64,000 bases of DNA from an uncultured Polaribacter sp. (GTDB lineage Bacteria > Bacteroidota > Bacteroidia > Flavobacteriales > Flavobacteriaceae), in contig NZ_CANNFH010000003.1 of assembly GCF_947503875.1 (NCBI RefSeq), forward strand, positions 62,001 through 126,000, given 5' to 3'. The position numbers and the translations under genes were made by a program. This document shows, piece by piece, positions 51,277-60,156 of the stretch; within the stretch, counting starts at the first letter, position 1; each line of letters opens with the position of its first letter. The notes beneath the pieces are model-generated. The model worked only from the letters and a program-made list of their open reading frames with translations, searched no databases and had not been told where the DNA came from.

Positions 51277-53304
51277 TTAAATTTTGCCATAGTATTTTCT
51301 AAGAAACCATTCTATTGCTAAAAGGGCTAAAACTATAAAAAGTAAGCTTTTAAAATTTACTAAACTCTGTTCTGTTATAGTAGACTTTTGTGCAATAAAA
51401 TAGTTTTTATCTACCAATAGTGTATTAATCAATTTATCTGATTGGTCTTTATAAAAAAGCTTCCCTCCTGTTTTTTCTGCTAAAACTTCTAATTTGGCAT
51501 CATTTGCACTGGTAAATTGCTCTTCAATAATATAATCTGTAATTTTAAAACTACCGTATTTTTTAATATTTTGCCCTAAAACGGTTACTTTATAACTGTA
51601 ATTTCCAGAAGGAAGATTGTTTACCAAGGCCTGATAATTATTATTTACTAAAGAAAATGGTAGCTTTTTAATGGTCTTAGTTTCTTTATTGGTAATCGCT
51701 ATTTCTAAAGATGCACGATCATCAAAATTGTAATTTTTATCTGTGTAAAACGCATTAATTTTTATTGGTGAATTTGCAGGGTACATATTTTCTGCATTAA
51801 TTTCTAAACGACTGCGTTTCTTTTTTGAAGCAATATATTGCACTAAATTCCCAACAAATTGATCAAATTCTTCAAAATTATTGGAATTTAAAAAACTTGC
51901 CGCTCTCCACTTCCATATGTCTTCACCAAATAGTACCGCTGCTTTTTGTTCATTTTGTTCTAAAACAGACAATAAAGGCTGCTCTGTTTGCAATCCGTTT
52001 ATATTTTGAAATAATAAATCTTGATGGTCTTTAGTAAAATTAACTTCACCAAATTTATCTTTTAAAGGAGAAAATTGATTAAATCCAAAGTCCTTTTGAA
52101 GAAAAGTTAAAAAAGTATCATTATAAATTGCACTATAATTTTCTGTTTGATTGATACTATTTTTAGTAAAACCTAGTTGCTTTTTATTAATGAAATTCCA
52201 ATCTGTAATTCCGCCAGAAATTAAAAAATAATTAAAGTTCTGTTTCATAATATCATCAACAACACTATTAAAGTTGTTATTTGGTTGATATAGAATAACT
52301 AATTGATAATCTGATATTTCTTTTTTAAATTTAGAGATTTCAAAAACATCTACAGCACGTTGTTTATTGCTTTCTATTGCTTTTTTTAAGGCACCAATAT
52401 CTGGATGTAATATTGATGTTAGTATTAAAATTTTACTTTGCTCGTCTATTACTTCAACAGAAAAATTCTTAATATTATTTCTTATGTTTTTTTCGTCTTT
52501 TATTTTTTGAATGGAAGCTGTATAATAACTTAAACCTTCTTTGGTAGATGTTAAATTTGCGAGTACTATTTTAGAATTTTCATTTTTGGAAAATTGAACC
52601 TTTTCAGAATACACACTTCTTCCACCAGAAAAAATAGAGAATTTTGTTGTTATGGGTTGATCTCCTTCATAGTTTAGAATTACTTCTACGGGAAACTTAT
52701 TTTTTATATAACTGTATTTATTTACGTTTATTTGTGTAACGCTTACATCTTTATATTTCGTAGTATCTCCAAAAACTACAGGATAAAGCTTCGATTTACT
52801 TTTTATAAATTCATAATCTCTACCAATAGTTTGGTTACCATCTGTTAGCAATACAATTGCATTGTTTTTATTTTTGTTTAATTCATTTAATTTTAAAATA
52901 CCGTTAGCAATATTTGTAGCATTTTTATTGAAGGTTAGCGAATCTAAAACGTTTAAATTATCGCTAAAGCTGAAAAAATCGATATTAAATTTATCTTGGA
53001 GTTTTGAGTTGTTACTCAAACTATTTTTAAAATTAATAATATTTACATCTTCTTTAAAAAAAGGTATGGATTTAGAATTATCAATTAAAAAAGATAAGCT
53101 AGGCTTTATATTTTCTAACTGCTTGCTCTTTATTGTTGGATTTATAAAAAGCAATAACAACAAAAAAAGACTAAACGTTTTTAATACAAATAATAAAATA
53201 TGAATTCTAGGTTTACTCTTACGCTTATAAAAGTATTGAAAATAAGCAACAAATACACTTATTAAAAGTGCAATAATTATATATAAAATGGTAGTTGTTT
53301 GCAA
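51277..53304 (-). CDS. Membrane-anchored VWA-domain-like protein
   Basis: 675 aa. Two N-terminal membrane segments (LYIIIALLISVFVAYFQYF; LLFVLKTFSLFLLLLLF) and one C-terminal (LLFIVLALLAIEWFL). Between them lies a VWA-like domain with MIDAS landmarks (IDNSKS and LLTDGNQTIGRD), then a glutamine-amidotransferase-like segment and beta-sandwich domains. This architecture is common in Bacteroidota near BatA/BatB genes, but no MoxR ATPase is nearby. Probably an envelope protein of unknown role. Confidence 0.82.
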   Translation of the reverse strand: MQTTTILYIIIALLISVFVAYFQYFYKRKSKPRIHILLFVLKTFSLFLLLLLFINPTIKSKQLENIKPSLSFLIDNSKSIPFFKEDVNIINFKNSLSNNSKLQDKFNIDFFSFSDNLNVLDSLTFNKNATNIANGILKLNELNKNKNNAIVLLTDGNQTIGRDYEFIKSKSKLYPVVFGDTTKYKDVSVTQINVNKYSYIKNKFPVEVILNYEGDQPITTKFSIFSGGRSVYSEKVQFSKNENSKIVLANLTSTKEGLSYYTASIQKIKDEKNIRNNIKNFSVEVIDEQSKILILTSILHPDIGALKKAIESNKQRAVDVFEISKFKKEISDYQLVILYQPNNNFNSVVDDIMKQNFNYFLISGGITDWNFINKKQLGFTKNSINQTENYSAIYNDTFLTFLQKDFGFNQFSPLKDKFGEVNFTKDHQDLLFQNINGLQTEQPLLSVLEQNEQKAAVLFGEDIWKWRAASFLNSNNFEEFDQFVGNLVQYIASKKKRSRLEINAENMYPANSPIKINAFYTDKNYNFDDRASLEIAITNKETKTIKKLPFSLVNNNYQALVNNLPSGNYSYKVTVLGQNIKKYGSFKITDYIIEEQFTSANDAKLEVLAEKTGGKLFYKDQSDKLINTLLVDKNYFIAQKSTITEQSLVNFKSLLFIVLALLAIEWFLRKYYGKI

Positions 53305-53349
53305 TGTAAATTATTTAAGGTGAAGATATAAATAACATAGATAAAAAAG

Positions 53350-53379
53350 AAACCTGCAACAATAAATTGTTACAGGTTT
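53350..53379 (-). terminator. Intrinsic terminator after fabG
   Basis: AAACCTGCAACAA / TTGTTACAGGTTT (one mismatch); on the minus strand it is followed by TTTCTTTTTT. It ends the lpx-fab transcript upstream of the VWA gene. Confidence 0.82.
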
Positions 53380-53431
53380 ATGTTTTTGTTCTTTTACTTT
53401 TCAATATGAATTGAAATTAAAAAAAACTATT

Positions 53432-54178
53432 TTATGTTAGCATTCCTCCATCTACAGAAAGTGTTTGCCCTGTAATATAAGCACTCATATCTGACGCTAA
53501 AAATATACAAGCATTTGCAATATCTATAGGTTGCCCACCTCTTTTTAAAGGAATACCATCTCTCCAAGATTCTACAGTTGCTTCATCTAATTTTGCAGTC
53601 ATTTCTGTTTCTATAAAACCTGGTGCTATAACGTTACTTCTAACGTTTCTAGAACCTAACTCTAAAGCTACAGATTTAGAAAAACCAACAATACCTGCCT
53701 TAGATGCTGCATAATTTGCTTGTCCTGCATTTCCTTTTAAACCTACAACAGAACTCATATTAATAATAGAACCACTTCTCTGCTTCATCATTGGTCTTAT
53801 TACTGCTTTTGTTAGGTTGAAAACAGATTTTAAATTTACCTCAATTACCTTATCAAAATCTTCTTCAGAAATACGCATTAACAAATTGTCTTTTGTAATA
53901 CCTGCGTTATTTACTAAAATGTCTATTGCTCCAAATTCTTTTTGAACTGTTTTTGCCAATTCTTGAGCCGCATTAAAATCTGCAGCATTTGATTGGTAAC
54001 CTATAGCGGAGACACCATAAGATTTTAATTCTTCTTCTAAAGCATTAGCTGCATCTACAGAAGAACTGTATGTAAAAGCTACATTTGCACCTTGTTTTGC
54101 AAACTCTACGGCAATACTTCTACCAATACCTCTTGTAGCACCTGTAACTATTGCAGATTTATTTTCTAATAATTTCAT
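53432..54178 (-). CDS. fabG: 3-oxoacyl-ACP reductase
   Basis: 248 aa short-chain dehydrogenase. TGATRGIG (NADPH binding), NNAG, the catalytic Ser in NMSSVVGLKG and YAASKAG (Y-x3-K) are complete; the end ITGQTLSVDGGM is typical of FabG. Reduces 3-ketoacyl-ACP in fatty acid elongation. It lies downstream of sucD and the lipid A genes. Enzymes of this family vary, but length and end sequence favour FabG. Confidence 0.93.
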   Translation of the reverse strand: MKLLENKSAIVTGATRGIGRSIAVEFAKQGANVAFTYSSSVDAANALEEELKSYGVSAIGYQSNAADFNAAQELAKTVQKEFGAIDILVNNAGITKDNLLMRISEEDFDKVIEVNLKSVFNLTKAVIRPMMKQRSGSIINMSSVVGLKGNAGQANYAASKAGIVGFSKSVALELGSRNVRSNVIAPGFIETEMTAKLDEATVESWRDGIPLKRGGQPIDIANACIFLASDMSAYITGQTLSVDGGMLT

Positions 54179-54211
54179 ATCTAAGATTATTTAGTTGATT
54201 GTTTTAAATGA

Positions 54212-54238
54212 AAATTCCCACTTTAAAAGCGGGAATTT
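54212..54238 (-). terminator. Terminator-like hairpin between sucD and fabG
   Basis: AAATTCCCACTTT / AAAGCGGGAATTT; the odd pair is G-U in the minus-strand RNA but A-C in the plus, so it favours the minus-strand transcript. T-rich sequence follows. Confidence 0.7.
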
Positions 54239-54288
54239 ACTATTTGTTAATGAATAGTTCTAGACACCGCTCGAACTTACATTTTTAT

Positions 54289-55161
54289 TTATTTTAAAAC
54301 GCTAGCCACCATTTCTCCAATTTTTGCTGGAGAGCTTACAACGTGTACTCCGTTTTCTGCTAAAATTTTCATTTTTGCTTGTGCAGTATCATCTGCGCCA
54401 CCAACAATTGCTCCTGCATGTCCCATTGTTCTTCCTGCTGGTGCAGTTTGTCCTGCTATAAAACCAACTACTGGCTTTCTATTTCCATCAGCTTTAATCC
54501 ATTGTGCAGCCTCTGCTTCTAAGTTACCACCAATTTCACCAATCATTACAATAGCTTCTGTTGCTGGGTCATTCATTAGTAATTCTACTGCCTCTTTTGT
54601 TGTAGTTCCAATAATTGGATCTCCACCAATACCAATTGCTGTAGTAATACCAAAACCTTGTTTTACAACTTGGTCTGCAGCTTCATAGGTTAAAGTACCA
54701 GATTTAGAAACAATACCTACTTTACCTTTTTTAAAGATAAAACCTGGCATAATACCAACTTTAGCTTCGTCTGGTGTAATGACACCTGGACAGTTAGGGC
54801 CAACCAATCTACAATCTTTATCTGCAATATAAGCCTTAACTTTAACCATGTCTGCAGTAGGAATACCTTCTGTAATACAAATAATTACTTTAATTCCTGC
54901 ATCAGCAGATTCCATAATTGCATCTGCCGCAAAAGCAGGTGGTACAAATATAATTGACGTGTCTGCAGCTACTTTCTCAACAGCTTCTACAACTGTATTA
55001 AAAACTGGTTTACCCAAATGCTCTTGACCTCCTTTACCTGGAGTTACACCACCAACAACGTTGGTACCATAATCTATCATTTGACCCGCGTGAAAAGTAC
55101 CTTCACTACCTGTAAAACCTTGTACAATTATTTTTGAATTTTTATTTACTAAAACACTCAT
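54289..55161 (-). CDS. sucD: Succinyl-CoA ligase (ADP-forming) alpha subunit
   Basis: 290 aa. CoA-binding Rossmann domain ([20 protein letters not shown]), [29 protein letters not shown], and the phospho-histidine in GHAGAIVGG. Catalyses the substrate-level phosphorylation step of the TCA cycle with SucC, which is not in the window. A -7-like element lies at 55186, so it can be expressed apart from the lpx genes. Confidence 0.97.
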   Translation of the reverse strand: MSVLVNKNSKIIVQGFTGSEGTFHAGQMIDYGTNVVGGVTPGKGGQEHLGKPVFNTVVEAVEKVAADTSIIFVPPAFAADAIMESADAGIKVIICITEGIPTADMVKVKAYIADKDCRLVGPNCPGVITPDEAKVGIMPGFIFKKGKVGIVSKSGTLTYEAADQVVKQGFGITTAIGIGGDPIIGTTTKEAVELLMNDPATEAIVMIGEIGGNLEAEAAQWIKADGNRKPVVGFIAGQTAPAGRTMGHAGAIVGGADDTAQAKMKILAENGVHVVSSPAKIGEMVASVLK

Positions 55162-55185
55162 TGGCTTATTTTTTATTTTCTAAAG

Positions 55186-55193
55186 CAAAAATA
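55186..55193 (-). promoter_or_regulatory. -7 promoter element of sucD
   Basis: Minus-strand TATTTTTG fits TAnnTTTG, 24 bp before the ATG at 55161. Confidence 0.45.
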
Positions 55194-55266
55194 GTTTATT
55201 GTGCCTTTTTAAAAAAGAAATTGAAAGGTTTCTTAACCTCTGAAAACTATATAAAAAGTTAAAATT

Positions 55267-56196
55267 TTATAATTCTTCTCTTTTTTCTTTTAAAAGACGT
55301 TTTATTCCTGCTAATTCTTTTAATTTTTCCCTTGATTCTGCTATTGGTGTGCCAAAATAGCTCTTACCCCCAGAAACCGATTTTGTTACTCCTGTTTGTC
55401 CCAAAATTACAGCACCCTTGCCTATTGTAATACCACTATTTGTGCCAACTTGACCCCAAATAGTTACTTCATCTTCTATAACAACACAGCCAGCAATACC
55501 TGTTTGAGATGCAATTAGACATTTTTTTCCAATAATAGTATCATGACCAACATGTACCTGGTTGTCTATTTTTGTTCCTTCACCAATGGTAGTATCTCCT
55601 GTAACTCCTTTATCTATCGAACAAGAAGCACCTAAATCTACATGGTTTTTAAGAACAACTCTACCACCAGAAATTAATTTATCAAAACCTGAGGGTCTAT
55701 TCTTATAATAAAAAGCATCTGCACCTAAAACCGTGTTTGCATGAATTGTAACGTAATCACCAATTACAGTATTATCATAAATGGTAACGTTTGGATGAAT
55801 TACACAATTTTTACCAATACTAACATTATTACCTATGAAAACATTGGGTTGAATAATAGTTTGCTCTCCAATAATAGCAGAGTCTGCTATGGAAACTTTG
55901 GCCGCTATAAAAGGATTAAAATGTGTTGTAATTTTGTTGAAATCACGAAAAGGATCATCTGAAATTAATAAAGCTTTACCCTCTGGACAATCAACTTTTT
56001 TATTAATTAAAATTGTTGTTGCCTTAGACTGTAAAGCTTTATCATAATATTTTGGATGATCTACAAAAACAATATCTCCTTTTTCTACAACATGAATTTC
56101 ATTAATTCCTAAAATCTGAAAGTTAGACTCACCAACTGGCTGAGCATTAATTAATTTTGCTATTTGTTGTAAAGTTTGTGATTTTTTGAATTTCAT
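55267..56196 (-). CDS. LpxD-like UDP-3-O-acyl-glucosamine N-acyltransferase paralogue
   Basis: 309 aa. N-terminal LpxD-type uridine-binding domain (about 1-95) and a left-handed beta helix of hexapeptide repeats, ending in Lys/Glu-rich helix. The presumed catalytic His is kept (DNQVHVGHDTIIG). It is about 35 residues shorter than the lpxD at 59052, which is closer to the standard length. Could use a different acyl chain or acceptor. It follows efp by 61 bp with a heptamer array between. Confidence 0.85.
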   Translation of the reverse strand: MKFKKSQTLQQIAKLINAQPVGESNFQILGINEIHVVEKGDIVFVDHPKYYDKALQSKATTILINKKVDCPEGKALLISDDPFRDFNKITTHFNPFIAAKVSIADSAIIGEQTIIQPNVFIGNNVSIGKNCVIHPNVTIYDNTVIGDYVTIHANTVLGADAFYYKNRPSGFDKLISGGRVVLKNHVDLGASCSIDKGVTGDTTIGEGTKIDNQVHVGHDTIIGKKCLIASQTGIAGCVVIEDEVTIWGQVGTNSGITIGKGAVILGQTGVTKSVSGGKSYFGTPIAESREKLKELAGIKRLLKEKREEL

Positions 56197-56197
56197 A

Positions 56198-56257
56198 TTT
56201 AGCTATTAGCTTTGGGCTTTTAGCTATTAGCCAAAAGCTAACCGCTAAAAACTAAAC
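56198..56257 (-). repeat. Heptamer array abutting the efp stop codon
   Basis: On the minus strand at least six in-register 7-mers such as GTTAGCT, TTTGGCT, AATAGCT, AAAAGCC, CAAAGCT. It fills the whole gap between efp and the lpxD paralogue and starts at the base after the efp stop. Confidence 0.75.
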
Positions 56258-56824
56258 CTATTCTTTAATACGTTCTTGATAGGTGCCTTTTGTAGTTTCA
56301 ATTTTAATTTTATCACCTTCATTAATAAATAAAGGTACATTTACACTAGCACCAGTTTCTACTGTAGCTGGTTTTGTGGCATTTGTTGCTGTATTTCCTT
56401 TTACACCAGGCTCTGTATGTGTAACTTCTAAGATAACACTTGCTGGCATATCTACTGAAAGTGGCATATCATCTTCAGAATTTATAATAATAGTTACAAC
56501 CTCTCCTTCTTTCATTAATTCAGGAGTATCTAAAGCACTCTTTTGCAATTGAATTTGAGAATAATCTTGTTCATTCATAAAATGATAGGTTTCTCCTTCA
56601 TTATACAAATATTGAAATTTATGCGTTTCTACACGAACATCTTCAATTTTTCTACCAGCAGGAAAAGTATTATCAATAATTTTTCCGTTGGTAACACTTT
56701 TTAATTTTGTTCTTACAAAAGCAGGACCTTTACCTGGTTTTACATGCAAAAATTCTACAATTTTAAAAATATCATTATTATATTTAATACACAATCCGTT
56801 TCTAATATCTGATGTTGTTGCCAT
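56258..56824 (-). CDS. efp: Translation elongation factor P
   Basis: 188 aa, three beta-barrel domains. Relieves ribosome stalling at polyproline. The loop KPGKGPAF carries the modifiable lysine (K32, equivalent to K34 in E. coli). The C-terminal signature (NVPLFINEGDKIKIETTKGT) is intact. No epmA, epmB or earP gene is in the window. The DHS-like gene at 29644 raises the question of modification, discussed as a finding. Confidence 0.96.
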   Translation of the reverse strand: MATTSDIRNGLCIKYNNDIFKIVEFLHVKPGKGPAFVRTKLKSVTNGKIIDNTFPAGRKIEDVRVETHKFQYLYNEGETYHFMNEQDYSQIQLQKSALDTPELMKEGEVVTIIINSEDDMPLSVDMPASVILEVTHTEPGVKGNTATNATKPATVETGASVNVPLFINEGDKIKIETTKGTYQERIKE

Positions 56825-56867
56825 TTATATGTTTAAATTAAATTAATAGTTGTTTGTAATTTTTGTA

Positions 56868-57653
56868 TTAATTTGAATTGAAATATCCCTTCATAATTCC
56901 TCTATGTGAGTCTTTTATAAATTGAATAATTTCATCTCTTTCTGGGGTAGCTTCTAATTCTGCCTCAATAATATCTATTGCTTGCGTATAATTGTAATTT
57001 TTCTGAAATAAAATTCTGTAAATATTCTGTATTTCTCTAATTTTATCTGTAGTGTAACCTCGTCTTCTTAAGCCAACTGAATTAATACCTACATAAGAAA
57101 GTGGCTCTCTAGCAGCTTTTACATAAGGAGGCACGTCTTTTCTTACTAAAGAACCACCTGTTACAAATGCATGTTTGCCTACAGATGCAAATTGATGCAC
57201 TGCAACCATACCTGCCAACACAACATTGTCTCCAATAGTTACATGACCTGCTAAAGTAGAATTGTTAGAAAAAATACAGTTATCGCCTACAAAACAATCG
57301 TGTGCAACATGGCAATAGGCCATAATTAAACAGTTGTCGCCAATTTTAGTTTTACCACGGTCTGCTGTACCTCTATTGATAGTAACACATTCTCTTATGG
57401 TGACATTATCGCCAATTTCAACAGTAGTTTCCTCATCATTAAATTTTAAATCTTGTGGAATACCAGAAATTACAGCGCCAGGAAAAATTCTACAATTTTT
57501 ACCAATTCTAGCACCTTCCATAATTGTTACATTAGAACCAATCCATGTACCTGAACCAATTTCTACATTGTTATGAATTGTTGTAAACGGTTCTATTACT
57601 ACATTTCTTGCTACTTTTGCTTGCGGATGAACGTATGCTAAGGGTTGATTCAT
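56868..57653 (-). CDS. lpxA: Acyl-ACP--UDP-N-acetylglucosamine O-acyltransferase
   Basis: 261 aa. First step of lipid A synthesis. Hexapeptide-repeat beta helix (IGSGTWIGSNVTIMEGARIG) with the catalytic His in CHVAHDCFVGDN and the C-terminal helical domain (GLRRRGYTTDKIREIQNIYR). The ATG at 57653 gives the usual MNQPLAYVHP start; a TTG at 57674 would overlap the upstream gene and is rejected. Four bp separate it from lpxC-fabZ. Confidence 0.96.
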   Translation of the reverse strand: MNQPLAYVHPQAKVARNVVIEPFTTIHNNVEIGSGTWIGSNVTIMEGARIGKNCRIFPGAVISGIPQDLKFNDEETTVEIGDNVTIRECVTINRGTADRGKTKIGDNCLIMAYCHVAHDCFVGDNCIFSNNSTLAGHVTIGDNVVLAGMVAVHQFASVGKHAFVTGGSLVRKDVPPYVKAAREPLSYVGINSVGLRRRGYTTDKIREIQNIYRILFQKNYNYTQAIDIIEAELEATPERDEIIQFIKDSHRGIMKGYFNSN

Positions 57654-57657
57654 AAAT

Positions 57658-59049
57658 TTATTTTTTTCTAGCAATTTGTGCCATTAACTCAGCTTCTGCT
57701 ACCAATTTTCCATTAGCGTAGGCATACGCTTGCATGTGACAAATACCTCTTCTTATAGGTGTAATTAATTCTGCTTTAAACGTTAATGTATCTCCAGGAA
57801 TTACTTTTTGCTTAAACTTAACATTGTCCATTTTCATAAAATAGGTTAAGTAATTTTCTGGATCTGGTACCGTATTTAAAACCAAAACACCACCACATTG
57901 GGCCATAGCTTCAACTTGTAGAACACCAGGCATTACTGGTGATCCAGGAAAATGACCTACAAAGAAGTTTTCATTCATTGTAACATTTTTCATTCCTACT
58001 ACGTGCGTATCAGAAAGTTCTATAATTCTATCAATTAATAAAAACGGAGGTCTGTGTGGCAAAATATCCATTATTTGATGTATATCTAATAATGGCGGTT
58101 TGTGCAAGTCGTATATTGGTACGTTATTTCTTTTTTCTGCTTTAATAATTTTAGCTAGTTTTTTAGCAAAAATTGTATTTACCAAATGGCCTGGCTTATT
58201 GGCAATAACTTTACCTTTAATTCGGGTACCTACCAAAGCTAAATCTCCAATTACATCTAGTAATTTATGTCTTGCTGCTTCATTTGCCCAATGCAAAGTT
58301 AAATTATCTAAAATTCCGTTAGGTTTAACCGCTATTGTTTCTTTATTAAAAGCCTTTTTTAATTTTCCCATTGTACGCTTAGACAACTCTTTGTCTACAT
58401 ATACAATAGCGTTATTTAAGTCTCCACCTTTAATTAAATCATTTTCCAACAACATTTCTATTTCGTGTAAAAAACTAAATGTTCTTGCTGCAGAAATTTC
58501 TTCTTTAAAATCTGAAATCGTATTCAAATTAGCATTTTGAGTACCTAAAATTTTAGTACCAAAATCTACCATAGTAGTAACTTGATATTCATCTGAAGGC
58601 ATTAAAATTATTTCGCTGCCAGAAGTTTCATCTTTATAAGAAATAATTTCTTTAACAACATATTCTTCTACTGTTGCATTTTGCTCTGCTAAACCTGCCT
58701 TTTCTAAAGCCTCTACAAAATATTTAGAAGAACCGTCCATAATTGGTGGTTCAGAGGCATCAATCTCTATAAGTAAGTTATCTATACCTAAACCAACTGC
58801 AGCTGCCAAAACATGTTCTGAAGTTTGGATTTGGACTCCATTCTTCTCTAGGTTTGTGCCTCTTTGTGTATTTACAACATACTCTGCTTTTGCCTCAATG
58901 GTTGGAGCGCCTTCTAAATCTACCCTTGTAAAAGCAAATCCGTGATTAATTGGTGCTGGTTTTAAAACCATATTTACAGTGTTACCAGTATGCAAACCTA
59001 CACCAGATAAGCTAACTTCTTTTTGTATTGTTTTTTGCTTATTACTCAT
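57658..59049 (-). CDS. lpxC/fabZ: Bifunctional LpxC-FabZ: UDP-3-O-acyl-GlcNAc deacetylase and (3R)-hydroxyacyl-ACP dehydratase
   Basis: 463 aa fusion typical of Bacteroidota. LpxC (about 1-310): zinc ligands in TSEHVLAA and HKLLDVIGDLAL. FabZ (about 320-463): LPHRPPFLLIDRI, then catalytic His in GHFPGSPVMPGVLQVEAMAQ. It joins lipid A commitment to fatty acid elongation, both consuming 3-hydroxyacyl-ACP. Two bp downstream of lpxD. Confidence 0.97.
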   Translation of the reverse strand: MSNKQKTIQKEVSLSGVGLHTGNTVNMVLKPAPINHGFAFTRVDLEGAPTIEAKAEYVVNTQRGTNLEKNGVQIQTSEHVLAAAVGLGIDNLLIEIDASEPPIMDGSSKYFVEALEKAGLAEQNATVEEYVVKEIISYKDETSGSEIILMPSDEYQVTTMVDFGTKILGTQNANLNTISDFKEEISAARTFSFLHEIEMLLENDLIKGGDLNNAIVYVDKELSKRTMGKLKKAFNKETIAVKPNGILDNLTLHWANEAARHKLLDVIGDLALVGTRIKGKVIANKPGHLVNTIFAKKLAKIIKAEKRNNVPIYDLHKPPLLDIHQIMDILPHRPPFLLIDRIIELSDTHVVGMKNVTMNENFFVGHFPGSPVMPGVLQVEAMAQCGGVLVLNTVPDPENYLTYFMKMDNVKFKQKVIPGDTLTFKAELITPIRRGICHMQAYAYANGKLVAEAELMAQIARKK

Positions 59050-59051
59050 TT

Positions 59052-60083
59052 TTATTTTGTTTGAGTCTTAATTTCTTTTTCTAAATTATTAAGTTTAGAA
59101 ACTATTTTTGGTAAATTTTTAAAATGCACGGCACTTTTTGTAAAATCCAAAATATTAAATGCTGGGCTTCCATTTAATATTTGATTAGCTTTTACACTTT
59201 TAGTAACTCCTGCTTTTGCCAATATTTTTGTATTGTCGCCAACTTTAATATGGCCAGCAATACCTACTTGACCACCAATCATACAGTGTTTGCCAATTTT
59301 TGTTGAACCGGCAATACCTGTTTGTGCAGCAATAACAGTATGTGCTCCTATTTCTACATTATGCGCAACCTGTATTTGATTGTCTAGCTTTACTCCTTTT
59401 CTTATTATTGTAGATCCTAGTGTAGCTCTATCTATAGTAACTCCCGCTCCAATATCTACATTATCTTCTAAAATAACATTCCCTATCTGTGGTATTGCTT
59501 TATACTCTCCTTTATCATTGGGTGCAAAACCAAAACCATCTGCACCAATAATTGTACCTGAATGTATTTTACAATTTTCACCTATTTGCGTATCAGAATA
59601 AATTTTTACGCCTGCAAATATTACAGTATTATCGCCAATTTTACAATTATTTCCAATATAAGTATTTGGGTAAATTTTTACATTTGTACCAATACTCACA
59701 TGTTCTCCTACGTAAGTGAAAGCACCAATATATTCATTACTACCTATAGTGGCTGATTCTGCTATAAAAAGTGGCTGTTCTCTGCCTTCTTTATTATTTT
59801 TTACTTCGTTATAAAACTCTAAAAGTTTAGAAAACGAAGCATAAGCATCCGAAACTTTTATTAAGGTAGTTTCTACTTCTTTTTCTAATTTAAAATCTTT
59901 ATTTACAATAGCTATTGAAGCATTTGTGGTATACAAATACCCATTATATTTGGGGTTAGATAAAAAGGTTAAAGACCCTTTTTCTCCTTCTTCTATTTTA
60001 GATAGTTTAAATACTTCTTCATTTGGGTTACCATAAACCTCACCTTCTAAAATATCTGCTATTTGTTGTGCTTTAAATTTCAT
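59052..60083 (-). CDS. lpxD: UDP-3-O-acylglucosamine N-acyltransferase
   Basis: 343 aa from the ATG at 60083, giving the usual MKFKAQQIADIL start; the frame runs on upstream but without support. Uridine-binding domain (about 1-100), then hexapeptide repeats (IGENCKIHSGTIIGADGFGF) with the catalytic His in DNQIQVAHNVEIG. Third step of lipid A synthesis. First gene of the lpx block; a -7-like box ends six bases before the ATG, suggesting a nearly leaderless mRNA. A shorter paralogue is at 55267. Confidence 0.94.
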   Translation of the reverse strand: MKFKAQQIADILEGEVYGNPNEEVFKLSKIEEGEKGSLTFLSNPKYNGYLYTTNASIAIVNKDFKLEKEVETTLIKVSDAYASFSKLLEFYNEVKNNKEGREQPLFIAESATIGSNEYIGAFTYVGEHVSIGTNVKIYPNTYIGNNCKIGDNTVIFAGVKIYSDTQIGENCKIHSGTIIGADGFGFAPNDKGEYKAIPQIGNVILEDNVDIGAGVTIDRATLGSTIIRKGVKLDNQIQVAHNVEIGAHTVIAAQTGIAGSTKIGKHCMIGGQVGIAGHIKVGDNTKILAKAGVTKSVKANQILNGSPAFNILDFTKSAVHFKNLPKIVSKLNNLEKEIKTQTK

Positions 60084-60089
60084 AAACGG

Positions 60090-60097
60090 CAAAAATA
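60090..60097 (-). promoter_or_regulatory. -7-like element directly before lpxD
   Basis: Minus-strand TATTTTTG fits TAnnTTTG; transcription would begin about three bases before the ATG at 60083. Confidence 0.35.
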
Positions 60098-60156
60098 TAA
60101 AAATAATACGGTTTTGACTAATATTAAGATTTGACAATATTTATAAGTATATCGTG

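Noticed and set aside
58100..58540. 146-codon ORF on the plus strand inside lpxC-fabZ
   Set aside because: Antisense to conserved LpxC sequence, no family resemblance, and the sense frame is unquestionable.
60084..60137. Longer lpxD start
   Set aside because: The added residues have no match to LpxD N termini and would include the predicted promoter element; MKFKAQQIADIL at 60083 is the usual start.
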